A stretch of DNA of 64,000 nucleotides from the NCBI RefSeq assembly GCF_900185715.1, contig NZ_FYAS01000003.1, positions 100,781-164,780 on the forward strand, read 5' to 3'. The notes under the pieces were generated by a model that searched no databases, was not told where the DNA came from, and saw only the letters and a list, made by a program, of their open reading frames with translations. Of this stretch, positions 1-8,089 are shown piece by piece; position 1 is the first letter of the stretch; every line of letters begins with the position of its first letter. Position numbers and translations under genes: made by a program. The stretch comes from Allobosea sp. CS1GBMeth4. Its GTDB lineage: Bacteria; Pseudomonadota; Alphaproteobacteria; Rhizobiales; Beijerinckiaceae.

Positions 1-394
1 GCAGTGTCATCACGATCGACGCCTGCGGCAGGAGCCGCCGCGCCAGCGCCAGGAACTCGGCGCCGATCAGCACGAGATGGTGGACGTGGACGACGTCCGG
101 CCGGAACTCGGTCAGCAGCGCGCCGAGATCCTGCAAGGTGCCGTAATGATCGATCTGGCTGAGATGGAAGCGGTCGAAATGGCCGCTCCACAACAGCAGG
201 TCGCCATCCGCGCCGGTGGCCTGGAAGGCGGTGCCGGGATGCGGCTCGCGGTGGACTGCGTTGGTCGCGCCGAGGAAGAGCACCTCGCAGCCCTCGGCGC
301 GATAGGCTCTCGCCAGATCATGGGCAAAGATCTCGGTACCGCCGGGATGGAGATCCGGGTGATTATGGGCGACGACCAGGATGCGCCGGCTCAT
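1..394 (-). CDS. Glycosyltransferase, GT-B fold (GT4-like), partial at window edge
   Basis: An open frame starts at the ATG on complement 392-394 and runs off the left edge, so only about the first 131 residues are visible. The N-terminus MSRRILVVAHNHPDLHPGG, followed by GGTEIFAHDLARAYR, is the usual first strand and glycine-rich loop of GT-B glycosyltransferases. Further on DVVHVHHL matches the conserved HxHH segment of GT4 enzymes. The start codon overlaps the stop of the upstream methyltransferase (ATGA, positions 391-394), so the two are translationally coupled. The enzyme would transfer a sugar from an activated donor, probably for a surface polysaccharide, given the neighbouring glycosyltransferases and secretion genes. 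The acceptor and sugar cannot be told from the sequence. Confidence 0.85.
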   Translation of the reverse strand, partial: MSRRILVVAHNHPDLHPGGTEIFAHDLARAYRAEGCEVLFLGATNAVHREPHPGTAFQATGADGDLLLWSGHFDRFHLSQIDHYGTLQDLGALLTEFRPDVVHVHHLVLIGAEFLALARRLLPQASIVMTL

Positions 395-1224
395 CGCGCG
401 CCTCCCGGCTTCACCGCGACCAGCAGATCCTGGTAATGGGCGGCGTTCCGGCCGCGCCAATGGCCGGGGTCGAGCCGCTCCACGGCGAAGCCCGCTCGCG
501 TCGCATGCTCGAGCAGGAAGCCGGCATCGATGCCGGCCGCGGCCAGGGGGGCCTCCTCGATCGCGTACCAGCCCGGCCCCTCGCCCCAGCGCCGGAATTT
601 CAGGCGCTCCTGGCCGGTGATCTGCCCGTCGAGCGCGAAGGCGGTGAGGAAGAGACGTCCGCCCGGGGCCAGCAGCCGCGCCGCCTCGTCGAGATAGACC
701 ACGAGTTCGTCCGGCGGCAGGTGCGTCGCCACCGAGATCATGGTGATGAAGTCGAAGCTCTGGTTTGCGAAACCGAAGCGCACCTCGTTGCCCGGCAGCG
801 AGCCCTGCGGGTTGTAGAGCGGATGGGCGATGTCGAGGCGCTGGAAACGAAAACGCGGATAGGCGGGCGTGATCGTCTGGGCGCACCAGAGGATGCCGTC
901 CATCACCGGATCGACGCCGTCATAGCTGCCGCGTTCCGGGTCGAGATACTGCGTCAGCGGCACCGCCATGCGGCCGATGCCGCAGCCGATGTCGAAGACG
1001 CGCTCATGCGGCTGCAGCCTGCCGATGCGGACGAAATGGCCGAGGAACTCGGCGCCGATGGCGCGATAGTCGCCGTCGCCGACGAAGATCGAATCCGGCG
1101 GCGGGTGCGGCAGGAAGCGGTTCGTCTGGACATGGGCCATGAGCCAGGCGAGCTCGGGCGTCGCCGGCGCGGGGGCGGAAGCCGGATCCGGCATGGTCTG
1201 TCGCAAGGCCAGGGTCGCCGTCAT
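391..1224 (-). CDS. Class I SAM-dependent methyltransferase
   Basis: 277 residues. The SAM-binding motif I VFDIGCGIGRMA lies near residue 77, followed by an acidic end of strand 2 (YDGVDPV). SFDFITMISVATHLPPDEL is the motif IV/post-motif region, and LLAPGGRLFLT is the common motif VI. This is a Rossmann-fold methyltransferase of the Methyltransf_11/25 type. Its start overlaps the stop of the large GT2 gene (ATGA at 1221-1224) and its own stop overlaps the next glycosyltransferase, so it is the middle gene of a three-gene coupled set. The likely role is to methylate a sugar residue or glycan end during polysaccharide assembly. That role is inferred from position only. Confidence 0.85.
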   Translation of the reverse strand: MTATLALRQTMPDPASAPAPATPELAWLMAHVQTNRFLPHPPPDSIFVGDGDYRAIGAEFLGHFVRIGRLQPHERVFDIGCGIGRMAVPLTQYLDPERGSYDGVDPVMDGILWCAQTITPAYPRFRFQRLDIAHPLYNPQGSLPGNEVRFGFANQSFDFITMISVATHLPPDELVVYLDEAARLLAPGGRLFLTAFALDGQITGQERLKFRRWGEGPGWYAIEEAPLAAAGIDAGFLLEHATRAGFAVERLDPGHWRGRNAAHYQDLLVAVKPGGAR

Positions 1225-3545
1225 GCCGCTGTCGCCCTCCTGAGATTGGCGCGGGAGAGAAGAAATTCGGGATCGGGACGCAGGCCCGGCGCCGGCACGG
1301 ACTGCTGCTGCGGTGCCGGGTTGTCGACCGCCGCCATCAGCGCCGCGATCTCGCTGTCCCAGCGCCTGGTCTGGAGCCAGGAATTGTGCTGCGAGGCGAC
1401 GCCGCGCGTGTAGTCGAGGCTCTTCGAGATCGACTGGCGCTCGAGGTGGTAGAGCTGGACGCTCGGGACATAGACCACGCCGAGTCCGGCGCGGGCGATC
1501 TTCAGGCAGAGATCGCTGTCCTCGTAATCGCCGATGACATAGGCGTCGTCGAAGCCGCCGATCTCCATGAACAGCGCCCGCGGCAGGACGATGCAGGCGC
1601 CGGTGACGCCGGGAACCGGGCGCTCGACATTGGCCGGAGCATAATGGCCCGGCATGCCCTTGAAGTAATGATGGTTGAGCCAGGTGCCTTTGCTGTCGCG
1701 CTTGAAGTAGAGGCCGGCATGCTGCAGCGAGCCGTCGTCATAGAGCAGCTTCGGGCCGACCGCGCCGGTGCGCCGATGCGGCTCGAGCCGCTGCAGCAGC
1801 GCCGGCAGCCAGCCTTCGCCGGTCGGGATCACGTCCGAATTGACGAAGGCGAGCGCTTGGCCGCGCGAGACCCGGGCGCCCGCGTTGCAAGCGGCCGAGA
1901 AGCCGCCATTGCGGCCCATCACCACGAGCTGCATCGGCAGGCCATAGGCGAGGAAGAGCCCGCCGAGCAGGTGGTGGACCTCGGCCTCGTGCTCGGGCGA
2001 ATCGAGCACGTAGACCAGCTCGGCCTTCTCGGCGAACCAGCGATCGGCGGCGAAGGCCGAGACCTGGACGCGCAGGAAATCGTAGACGCGGTAGAGCGGA
2101 ATCACCACCGAGACGGCCGGGCTGGCCGGCCCCTTGCCGAAGCTCCTCAGCCGCGGCTCCGGCAGGGTCTCGCGCAACGCCTGCTGGCATTCGGCCAATA
2201 CCGGCGCGATGGTGCGTTCCAGCATCCGCGCATCGAGGTGCTGCGGCGGAATCGCGGCCAGAGCGCGGGCGCGGACCGCCGTCGCATCGACCGGCTGCAC
2301 CGCCGGGCGCAGGAACAGGGAGGTGCCCGATTTCAGCCTGAGCTCCACCCGCGGCTGCAGCACGGGCGCGCCGGAAGCGTAGCCGGGCACGAACGCCGCA
2401 AAGCCGGTGGCCCGCTTCACATCGCCTGTGGATCCGGCCGGCAGCAGCGCCGGGAAGCGGTCGAGCCGCTCGAGTACCGCCATCGGCTCGCCCTCGGAGC
2501 GATGCAGCAGCATCTCGTCGAGCAGGCCGTCGGGATCGCGATACCAGCCGCCGAGCAGCAGGCCGGCGGGCGTCGTCACCGCGAGGTCGAGCTCGGCGGA
2601 AGTCAGGTCGTCATTGCGCCGGACGCTCTGGACCGGCAGCGGCAGCCGCCGCTGCATCTCGACCGCCAGCAGACGCCCCTGCTCCGAGAGGCCGGCGAGC
2701 TGCTCGACGAGCCAGCTGCGCAGGCCGTCGCGGCTGCTCGCCTTGCTGTTCCACCAGCGCCCGAGCGAGGGAACGTCCTGCCGGGCGGTCACGGTGCGAA
2801 CGATGAGGCCGGCCTCGCTCTGCAGGATCAGCGTGCCGCCGGCCTGCGGCGGGAACTCGTCGACGATCAGGTGCAGGGCGCGATTGCCGGCGCGGTCGGC
2901 ACGGCCGAGCCGCGGGCGGGCAGAGAGGCGCGACAGCCCGCCCGGATCGAGACGGTAGCAGGCGCGCACTCCGGTGAGGCGGCCCGGCACCGAGGATTCC
3001 AGCAGCACCTTGCCGTCGGCGAGCCTGGCGACGGGCGTAGCCGACGCCGGCTTGTGCGCGAGGATCAGCAGGAACTGGCGCAGGAATCCGAGATAGCCCG
3101 CACTCTCGCCCAAGCCGAACAGGCCGGGCCAATGGCCGACCAGCGCGTTCGCCAGCGTGCGGCGCGCATCCGGCGTGGCGTCGCGGAGGAGGTCCTCCGC
3201 ATCGGCCATGCCGTGGACCAGATCCGGGTCGAAGCGGGCCGTGGTGTCGCCGGCGGGATTGTCGTCCGACAGCGTCGCGACGACCTCGCCGGGACCGCCA
3301 TGACGGAAGGCGGCGACGGCGCGCAGGCGCCCGTCGCCGAGCGCGAGGACGACCGAGGCCGAGACGAGCCGCCTGTCACGCGCCGCGAGGGCGATGCGGG
3401 GCCGCGCGAGCACGGGCGTTTCGATGGTCCAGCTCAGCAGGAAGACCGAGCCGCTCAGCCTGGACAGATGCAGTTGCGGACTCAGACCGTCCGCCACCGA
3501 CAAAGGCGCGAGAGAGAGCATGGGCGCTGTGTTCCGTGAGGACAT
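1221..3545 (-). CDS. Large glycosyltransferase with C-terminal GT2 domain
   Basis: 774 residues. The C-terminal part (about residue 476 onward) is a GT-A domain. It opens with AVSVVIPLYRVYDFLRVQV, has the donor-binding NSD at about 569-571, GVTGACIVLPR, and the acid region GDYEDSDL near 672-679. The first 470 residues are not a family I recognise and look soluble. Two ATGs are possible: 3545 (used here) and 3521; neither has a good ribosome site. The gene sits only 39 bases downstream of the RTX gene, with a strong hairpin (3549-3578) between them, so its expression may depend on read-through. It is translationally coupled to the methyltransferase. It probably builds a surface glycan or glycosylates the secreted protein; the substrate is unknown. 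Confidence 0.82.
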   Translation of the reverse strand: MSSRNTAPMLSLAPLSVADGLSPQLHLSRLSGSVFLLSWTIETPVLARPRIALAARDRRLVSASVVLALGDGRLRAVAAFRHGGPGEVVATLSDDNPAGDTTARFDPDLVHGMADAEDLLRDATPDARRTLANALVGHWPGLFGLGESAGYLGFLRQFLLILAHKPASATPVARLADGKVLLESSVPGRLTGVRACYRLDPGGLSRLSARPRLGRADRAGNRALHLIVDEFPPQAGGTLILQSEAGLIVRTVTARQDVPSLGRWWNSKASSRDGLRSWLVEQLAGLSEQGRLLAVEMQRRLPLPVQSVRRNDDLTSAELDLAVTTPAGLLLGGWYRDPDGLLDEMLLHRSEGEPMAVLERLDRFPALLPAGSTGDVKRATGFAAFVPGYASGAPVLQPRVELRLKSGTSLFLRPAVQPVDATAVRARALAAIPPQHLDARMLERTIAPVLAECQQALRETLPEPRLRSFGKGPASPAVSVVIPLYRVYDFLRVQVSAFAADRWFAEKAELVYVLDSPEHEAEVHHLLGGLFLAYGLPMQLVVMGRNGGFSAACNAGARVSRGQALAFVNSDVIPTGEGWLPALLQRLEPHRRTGAVGPKLLYDDGSLQHAGLYFKRDSKGTWLNHHYFKGMPGHYAPANVERPVPGVTGACIVLPRALFMEIGGFDDAYVIGDYEDSDLCLKIARAGLGVVYVPSVQLYHLERQSISKSLDYTRGVASQHNSWLQTRRWDSEIAALMAAVDNPAPQQQSVPAPGLRPDPEFLLSRANLRRATAA

Positions 3546-3548
3546 GGG

Positions 3549-3578
3549 GCGGCGCCGGCCGGATGGGGCCGGCGCCGC
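3549..3578 (-). terminator. Strong hairpin after the RTX gene
   Basis: Two perfect 12-base arms, GCGGCGCCGGCC at 3549-3560 and GGCCGGCGCCGC at 3567-3578, flank a 6-base loop. The hairpin starts 7 bases after the RTX stop codon and ends 4 bases before the next gene's start. There is no T-run, which is common in such GC-rich genomes. It may act as a terminator, a partial terminator, or a 3' stabiliser of the RTX message. Confidence 0.6.
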
Positions 3579-3584
3579 GTTGCG

Positions 3585-4352
3585 TCAGGCGACCGTGAAG
3601 TAGGAGTTCGGATCGGCCTGGATGTCCTCGGCAGTGACGCCGACGATGGTCACGGTGTCGCCATGGCCGAGATCGACGACGGCATTGCCGTTGACGGTGA
3701 CGGCGCGCGCCGCCACGTCGGCCGCGGAGCCGATGTCGGTGCCGTTGATGCCGTTGGCGATCTGCAGCAGATCCTGCCCGGCCTCGAAATCGAGCACGAG
3801 GTCGTTGCCGCCGCCGCCGTTGAAGACGAAGACGTCGTCGCCCGCGCGGCCGGCGAGAACGTCGTCGCCCGCGCCGCCGAACAGCAGATCCTCGCCCGCG
3901 CCGCCCTGGAGGATGTCGTTGCCGGCACCGCCCTGGAGGATGTCGCTGCCCGCGCCGCCCTGCAGGACGTCGTCGCCACGCCCGCCGAGCAGGACGTCGT
4001 CGCCGAGGCCGCCACGGAGCACGTCGTCACCGTTGCCGCCGGCCAGGACATCGTCACCCGCGCCGCCAGTGAGGACGTCCTCGCCATTGCCGCCGGAGAG
4101 GAAGTCGTCGCCATCGCCGCCGAGCAGGGCATCATCGCCATTGCCGCCGAAGAGGGCGTCGTCGCCCGCGCCACCGGAGAGGAAATCGTCGCCGCCATCA
4201 CCGAAGATGATGTCGTCGCCGTCCTCACCGAAAGCCGTGTCGTCGCCGTTGCCGCTTCTGACGAAGTCATCGCCGGCGCCAGCATGGACCACGTCACTGA
4301 AGCGTGTCCCAATCAAGAAATCGTCGAATGCGCTGCCTTCGATCGTGGCCAT
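3585..4352 (-). CDS. RTX calcium-binding protein made almost only of nonapeptide repeats
   Basis: 255 residues. After about 22 residues (MATIEGSAFDDFLIGTRFSD) come 17 uninterrupted nonapeptides of the GGxGxDxLx type (residues about 24-176, for example GGAGDDVLA), which fold into a calcium-binding parallel beta roll. The C-terminal about 75 residues have the DVFVFNGGGGNDLVLDFE cap and finish in a short hydrophobic tail (YFTVA). Such tails serve as uncleaved type I secretion signals, and there is no N-terminal signal peptide. No catalytic domain is present. The T1SS ABC/membrane-fusion pair immediately upstream on the same strand is the obvious exporter. A secreted RTX protein beside polysaccharide genes recalls ExpE1/WgeA of Sinorhizobium galactoglucan export, or a surface/biofilm protein. 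It has its own promoter. Confidence 0.9.
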   Translation of the reverse strand: MATIEGSAFDDFLIGTRFSDVVHAGAGDDFVRSGNGDDTAFGEDGDDIIFGDGGDDFLSGGAGDDALFGGNGDDALLGGDGDDFLSGGNGEDVLTGGAGDDVLAGGNGDDVLRGGLGDDVLLGGRGDDVLQGGAGSDILQGGAGNDILQGGAGEDLLFGGAGDDVLAGRAGDDVFVFNGGGGNDLVLDFEAGQDLLQIANGINGTDIGSAADVAARAVTVNGNAVVDLGHGDTVTIVGVTAEDIQADPNSYFTVA

Positions 4353-4670
4353 TCGTCACCTCCTGGGTGGATCTGAGAGCACCGCCAGAATAATGGGCGT
4401 CGTTTGTCGCCTACTCTGGCTCGTGGTGCAGTTCTGACGGCGAACCAAAGCCCGCCATCGTTCGACGACCGGGAGAGTAGCCAATATATGTGTCGCATCA
4501 AGCAATCTATTATGACTTTTTTGCGATGCAGCAATATTTTTGTCTTTTAATCTCTTATTGCTTGCGTAATTATACAGCAAAGTTGCTATGACTTTCAAAG
4601 TATTTTGTTCGTGATAAGACTCTCTTCGTCTTCACCTTCTATTTTCGCGCGCTAGCCCGACAGATGAAGC
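4353..4670. other. AT-rich intergenic region between mfp and rtx
   Basis: 318 bases without a gene. The central part (about 4480-4640) is strikingly AT-rich against the GC-rich background. It holds a good promoter firing toward the RTX gene and a repeated 9-mer TATGACTTT (4511-4519 and 4587-4595). The first copy lies within TATTATGAC (4508-4516), which also occurs upstream of the ABC gene at 7870-7878. If the promoter is used, the RTX message has a leader of about 200 bases. Confidence 0.6.
4569..4598 (-). promoter_or_regulatory. Sigma70-type promoter of the RTX gene
   Basis: On the minus strand TTGAAA (4598-4593) is followed by an 18-base spacer and a perfect TATAAT (4574-4569). Transcription would start near 4561, giving an untranslated leader of about 200 bases before the RTX start at 4352. 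The -35 box overlaps the repeated element TATGACTTT, which would suit control by the nearby MarR regulator. Confidence 0.6.
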
Positions 4671-6026
4671 TCAATCCTCCCGGAAGGCGCGGTTGAAGCT
4701 GTCGCGGAGCGGCGAGAGCAGGTAATCGGCGGCGAAGCGCCTGCCGTTGACGATCAGCACCTCGGCGGCCATGCCGGCGTGCAGGGTCACCTTATTCTCG
4801 CTCAGGCTCTCCGGCGTGATCTCGGCGCGGACGACGAAGAAGGCGTTGCCGGTTTTTTCATCGACCAGTTGGTCGGCTGCGACATAGCTGACCTTCGCCA
4901 GGAGCGGGGGCAGGAGCCGCGCGTTGAAGGCGGTGAGCCGGACCTGCGTCTCGGCGCCGACGCGGACCGAGTCGATGTCGCGGGGATCGACCTTGGCCTC
5001 GACGATCAGCGGCTCCTGCTCGGGCACGATGTCGAGGATCGCCTCGCCGGCGGCGACGACGCTGCCGGCGGTGCGCATGCGGATATTGGCGACGACGCCC
5101 TCCTGCGGCGCGGTCACGACCAGCCGGCGCAGCACGTCCTGCGCCTGGACGATGCGCTCGACCACCTCGGAGAGCTGGAGCTGGCTGTCCTGGAGCTCCT
5201 TGGCGATCTCGCTCTGGCGATCGAGGCTGATCGCCTTGATCTCGAGCTCGGCGCCGGCGACGGCCTGCTCGGCCTTGGCCTTGCGCGCCGCCATCTCGCC
5301 GGCGCGCCCGGTCAGCTCGCTCTGCCGCGTCTGCAGCTCGACGAGCTGGGAGCGCTTGGCGTAGCGCTTCTCGTAGAGGTCGGCGATCGTCCTCACCTCC
5401 TCGTCGATCAGCGTGCGCTGGTGGCGCACCGCGTCGATCTGCGCCTGCAACGCCTCGGCCTCGGCCTGATGCTGCTCGATGACGCGCTGCTGGATGCGGG
5501 TCTTGCCGTCATAGACCTGGGCGCGGGCGCGGAAGAGCGCACGCTCGGCCTTGACGACCTCGCGCGCGATCGGCGTGGGCGCCTTCTCGATATCGTCGGG
5601 AAAATCGATCTGGGCCGCGTCGCTCTGCTCGGCGCGCAGCCGGGCGAGCCGGGCCTCGAGGCCGACGCGCTTGCCTTCGAGCTGCTGCAGCTCGGCGCGG
5701 GCGCGGGCGTCCTCCAGCAGGAGCAGCGGCTCGTCCTTGACCACACGCTCGCCCTCGGCCTTGAGCAGGGTCTTGAGGATGCCGCCCTCGAGATGGCTGA
5801 CGGTCTTGCGCCGGCTGTCGACGATCACGGTGCCCTGCGCGACGGCGGCGTTGTCGAGCCGGGCCGTCACCGCCCAGGCGCCGAAGCCGCCGAAGCCGAT
5901 CGCGACGGCGGCCACGCCGGCGAGGATCAGGTTGCGCAGCGAAGGCATGCGCTCCTCGGGCTCGGCCTCGGCCTTCAGGGGCACGAGCGCGCGATCGGGC
6001 CGGCGCAGCATCGGCAGCTCGTTCAT
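4671..6026 (-). CDS. Type I secretion membrane fusion protein, HlyD family
   Basis: 451 residues, starting at ATG complement 6024-6026, which overlaps the ABC transporter stop (ATGA, 6023-6026). A much longer open frame exists upstream but lies inside the ABC gene in another frame. Cytoplasmic tail 1-29, one membrane helix about 30-53 (LILAGVAAVAIGFGGFGAWAV), then a lipoyl-like half motif near GTVIVDSRRKTVSHLEGGIL. A long alpha-helical coiled coil follows (roughly 100-290, rich in E, A, R, L, Q), then the second lipoyl half and a beta-barrel ending in LHAGMAAEVLIVNG. This is the periplasmic adaptor of a PrtDE/HlyBD-type exporter. No TolC-like outer membrane partner is in the window. Confidence 0.93.
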   Translation of the reverse strand: MNELPMLRRPDRALVPLKAEAEPEERMPSLRNLILAGVAAVAIGFGGFGAWAVTARLDNAAVAQGTVIVDSRRKTVSHLEGGILKTLLKAEGERVVKDEPLLLLEDARARAELQQLEGKRVGLEARLARLRAEQSDAAQIDFPDDIEKAPTPIAREVVKAERALFRARAQVYDGKTRIQQRVIEQHQAEAEALQAQIDAVRHQRTLIDEEVRTIADLYEKRYAKRSQLVELQTRQSELTGRAGEMAARKAKAEQAVAGAELEIKAISLDRQSEIAKELQDSQLQLSEVVERIVQAQDVLRRLVVTAPQEGVVANIRMRTAGSVVAAGEAILDIVPEQEPLIVEAKVDPRDIDSVRVGAETQVRLTAFNARLLPPLLAKVSYVAADQLVDEKTGNAFFVVRAEITPESLSENKVTLHAGMAAEVLIVNGRRFAADYLLSPLRDSFNRAFRED

Positions 6027-7765
6027 GCGCTCACCTCGCGGACCTGCGGAACCTGCTTCGCCGGATCGAGCTCGACGACGCCGCCGGGGGTGATCATGCC
6101 GGCGATGGCAGAGCGCGGGCCGAACTGGGCGACGCGGCCCTCGCGCAGCACCAGGATCTTGTCGACGACCTGCATCACCGAGGGGCGGTGCGCGATCAGG
6201 ACCACGATCGCACCGCTCTCGCGCGCCGCCTGGATGGCACGGATCAGGCTCTGCTCGCCCTCGGCGTCGAGATTGGCGTTGGGCTCGTCGAGCACGATCA
6301 GGCGCGGCATGCCGTAGAGGGCCCGCGCCAGGCCGATGCGCTGGCGCTGACCGCCGGAGAGCTTGAAGTCGCTGTCGGCGACGTTGGTATCGTAGCCGAG
6401 CGGCAGACGGCCGATCAGCTCGTGCACGCCGGCGATCCGCGCCGCCTCGAGGATGGCGTGCGGGTCCGGCCTGCGCATGCGGGCGATGTTCTCGGCGATG
6501 GTGCCGTCGAGCAGCGAGACCGATTGCGGCAGGTAGCCGACCATGTCGCCGAAGGAGCCGCGCTCCCAGAGATAGGTGTTGTGGCCGTCGAGATAGACGC
6601 CGCCGACATTCGGCTTGAGCACGCCGACGAGCAGGCGCGCGAGCGTCGATTTGCCGGCTCCGGACGGCCCGATCAGACCGAGCACCTCCCCCGGAGCGAG
6701 CATGAAGGAGACGCCCTTGATCACCGTCTGCTCGCCACCTTTCGGGGCATAGACCAGCCGGTCGATGACGAGGTCGCCCTCCGTCGCCGGCGTCGGGACG
6801 CTCTGGCGCTGGGAGCTCTGCGACTGCAGCAGCTCGCGCACACGCTTCCACGCCGCAGCGGCCAGAACCCATTGCCGCCAGTCGGAGATCATCGAATCGA
6901 ACGGCGCCAGCAGCCGGCCGAGCAGGATGCTCGCCGCCATCAGCGTGCCGGCCGTGACCTCGTGCTTGATGATCAGCACCGCACCCGTCGCATAGATGGC
7001 GAGCTGCATGGTCATGCGGCTGGAGCGGGTCACCGCCGCGACGAACTTGCCGCGACGCGTGCCGAGATCGAGATGCTCCAGCATGGCGATCTGCCTGGTG
7101 CGCCAGCGGCTGGACAGCGCCGGCAGCATGCCCATCGCCTCGATCGTCTCGGCATGGCGCAGGGTGGAGCTGATCTCGTTGATCGAGGCGACGCCCTCCT
7201 CGTTCGCCTCCTTCAGCGCGCGCCGGGTCAGCATGTCGGAGAGGACGCCGAGCAGCAGCAGGATCAGCAGCGAGGCGAGGCCGACGAGGCCGTAGATCCA
7301 GTGGAAGGCGAAGAGCACGGCGAGGAAGATCGGCGACCACATCGCCTCCAGCGGCGTCGCGATCGCCGAGCTCGCAACGAAATAGCGGATCTCGTTGAGG
7401 TCGCGGATCGCCTGCGTCGCCTGGCCGGATCCCTTTTCGAGCGAGGTCGCGACCGCCGCCTGCAGGGCGGGGAGGTTGAGCCGCCGCGCGAAGATGCTCG
7501 CCATCGCCTGGAAGGTGAGCGAGCGGATGAATTCGACCACCCCGTAGAGCGCCAGCCCTCCGACCGCGATCACGAGCAGCATGGTCAGCGTGTCGTAGCT
7601 GCGGCTGACGATGACGCGATCCTGGATCTGCATCATGAACAGCGGCACGGTCAGCAGCAGGATGTTCACGCACAGGCTGAGGAAGCCCGCATAGGCCAGC
7701 CCGCCGGCGAAAGCGCGCTGGAGCGTTCGAATCAGAACGTCGGCGGACTGGGTCGCAACCTTCAT
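6023..7765 (-). CDS. Type I secretion ABC transporter (PrtD-type permease/ATPase)
   Basis: 580 residues from the ATG at complement 7763-7765, which has GGAG eight bases upstream; an in-frame TTG at 7822 is less likely. The N-terminal membrane domain (residues 1 to about 320) opens with helices around AGGLAYAGFLSLCVNILLLT. There is no C39 peptidase-like domain. The ATPase domain has Walker A GPSGAGKST (366-374), signature LSGGQ (469-473), Walker B LIVLDEP (489-495) and the H-loop AHR. This is the inner membrane component that recognises the C-terminal signal of RTX proteins, so the 255-residue RTX protein is its likely cargo. It is transcribed from the AT-rich region shared with the divergent marR. 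Confidence 0.94.
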   Translation of the reverse strand: MKVATQSADVLIRTLQRAFAGGLAYAGFLSLCVNILLLTVPLFMMQIQDRVIVSRSYDTLTMLLVIAVGGLALYGVVEFIRSLTFQAMASIFARRLNLPALQAAVATSLEKGSGQATQAIRDLNEIRYFVASSAIATPLEAMWSPIFLAVLFAFHWIYGLVGLASLLILLLLGVLSDMLTRRALKEANEEGVASINEISSTLRHAETIEAMGMLPALSSRWRTRQIAMLEHLDLGTRRGKFVAAVTRSSRMTMQLAIYATGAVLIIKHEVTAGTLMAASILLGRLLAPFDSMISDWRQWVLAAAAWKRVRELLQSQSSQRQSVPTPATEGDLVIDRLVYAPKGGEQTVIKGVSFMLAPGEVLGLIGPSGAGKSTLARLLVGVLKPNVGGVYLDGHNTYLWERGSFGDMVGYLPQSVSLLDGTIAENIARMRRPDPHAILEAARIAGVHELIGRLPLGYDTNVADSDFKLSGGQRQRIGLARALYGMPRLIVLDEPNANLDAEGEQSLIRAIQAARESGAIVVLIAHRPSVMQVVDKILVLREGRVAQFGPRSAIAGMITPGGVVELDPAKQVPQVREVSA

Positions 7766-8089
7766 GCGGATCTCCGAATGGGGGCGGCCATCAGAAGGCG
7801 CCGAACGCGCCTGAGGCGACAAGGTGAGATGTTCGAGTTATTATGAGGGTGTCACACAACTCGTGTCTATATTATGACAGATGAGAGATTGTGAAATATA
7901 GGTATTTATCGAGAATATGGCAGAACGGTGCTATATTTCAAAATTTGAAACAGTTCATGACTATGCCGCAATCAATAAAAACTTAATCCCACCCCATTTG
8001 GGGTGGCATGTGCTTTGCGTATAGGCTATTCGTCAACCGAGGAGGCTCGGAGGGCTGACTGCTCATTTCGAGATCAGGCGGAGTAGGGA
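7766..8089. promoter_or_regulatory. AT-rich divergent control region between T1SS operon and marR
   Basis: 324 bases without a gene, AT-rich from about 7830 to 8020. It must hold the promoters of the secretion operon (leftward) and of marR (rightward). Visible elements are a TATTATGAC copy at 7870-7878 (also present before the RTX gene), an inverted repeat TTTCAAA-A-TTTGAAA at 7936-7950, and a perfect palindrome at 7989-8006. A leftward TTGAAA box overlaps the second element, with a weak -10 (TATTCT) 18 bases on. Confidence 0.5.
7989..8006. promoter_or_regulatory. 18-base palindrome upstream of marR, candidate operator
   Basis: CCACCCCA-TT-TGGGGTGG is a perfect inverted repeat with 8-base arms. 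It ends 83 bases before the marR start. Dimeric MarR proteins bind such palindromes and often control their own promoter. No copy is seen near the RTX promoter. Confidence 0.4.

Noticed and set aside
3663..4376. Long open frames on the plus strand opposite the RTX gene (237-271 codons)
   Set aside because: They are the complement of regular GGxGxD repeats. The products are low-complexity strings without domains.
4671..7673. A 1000-codon frame running through the ABC gene into the HlyD gene
   Set aside because: The first half is the ABC gene in the wrong frame (arginine-rich, no motifs). The HlyD gene starts at its own ATG at 6026.
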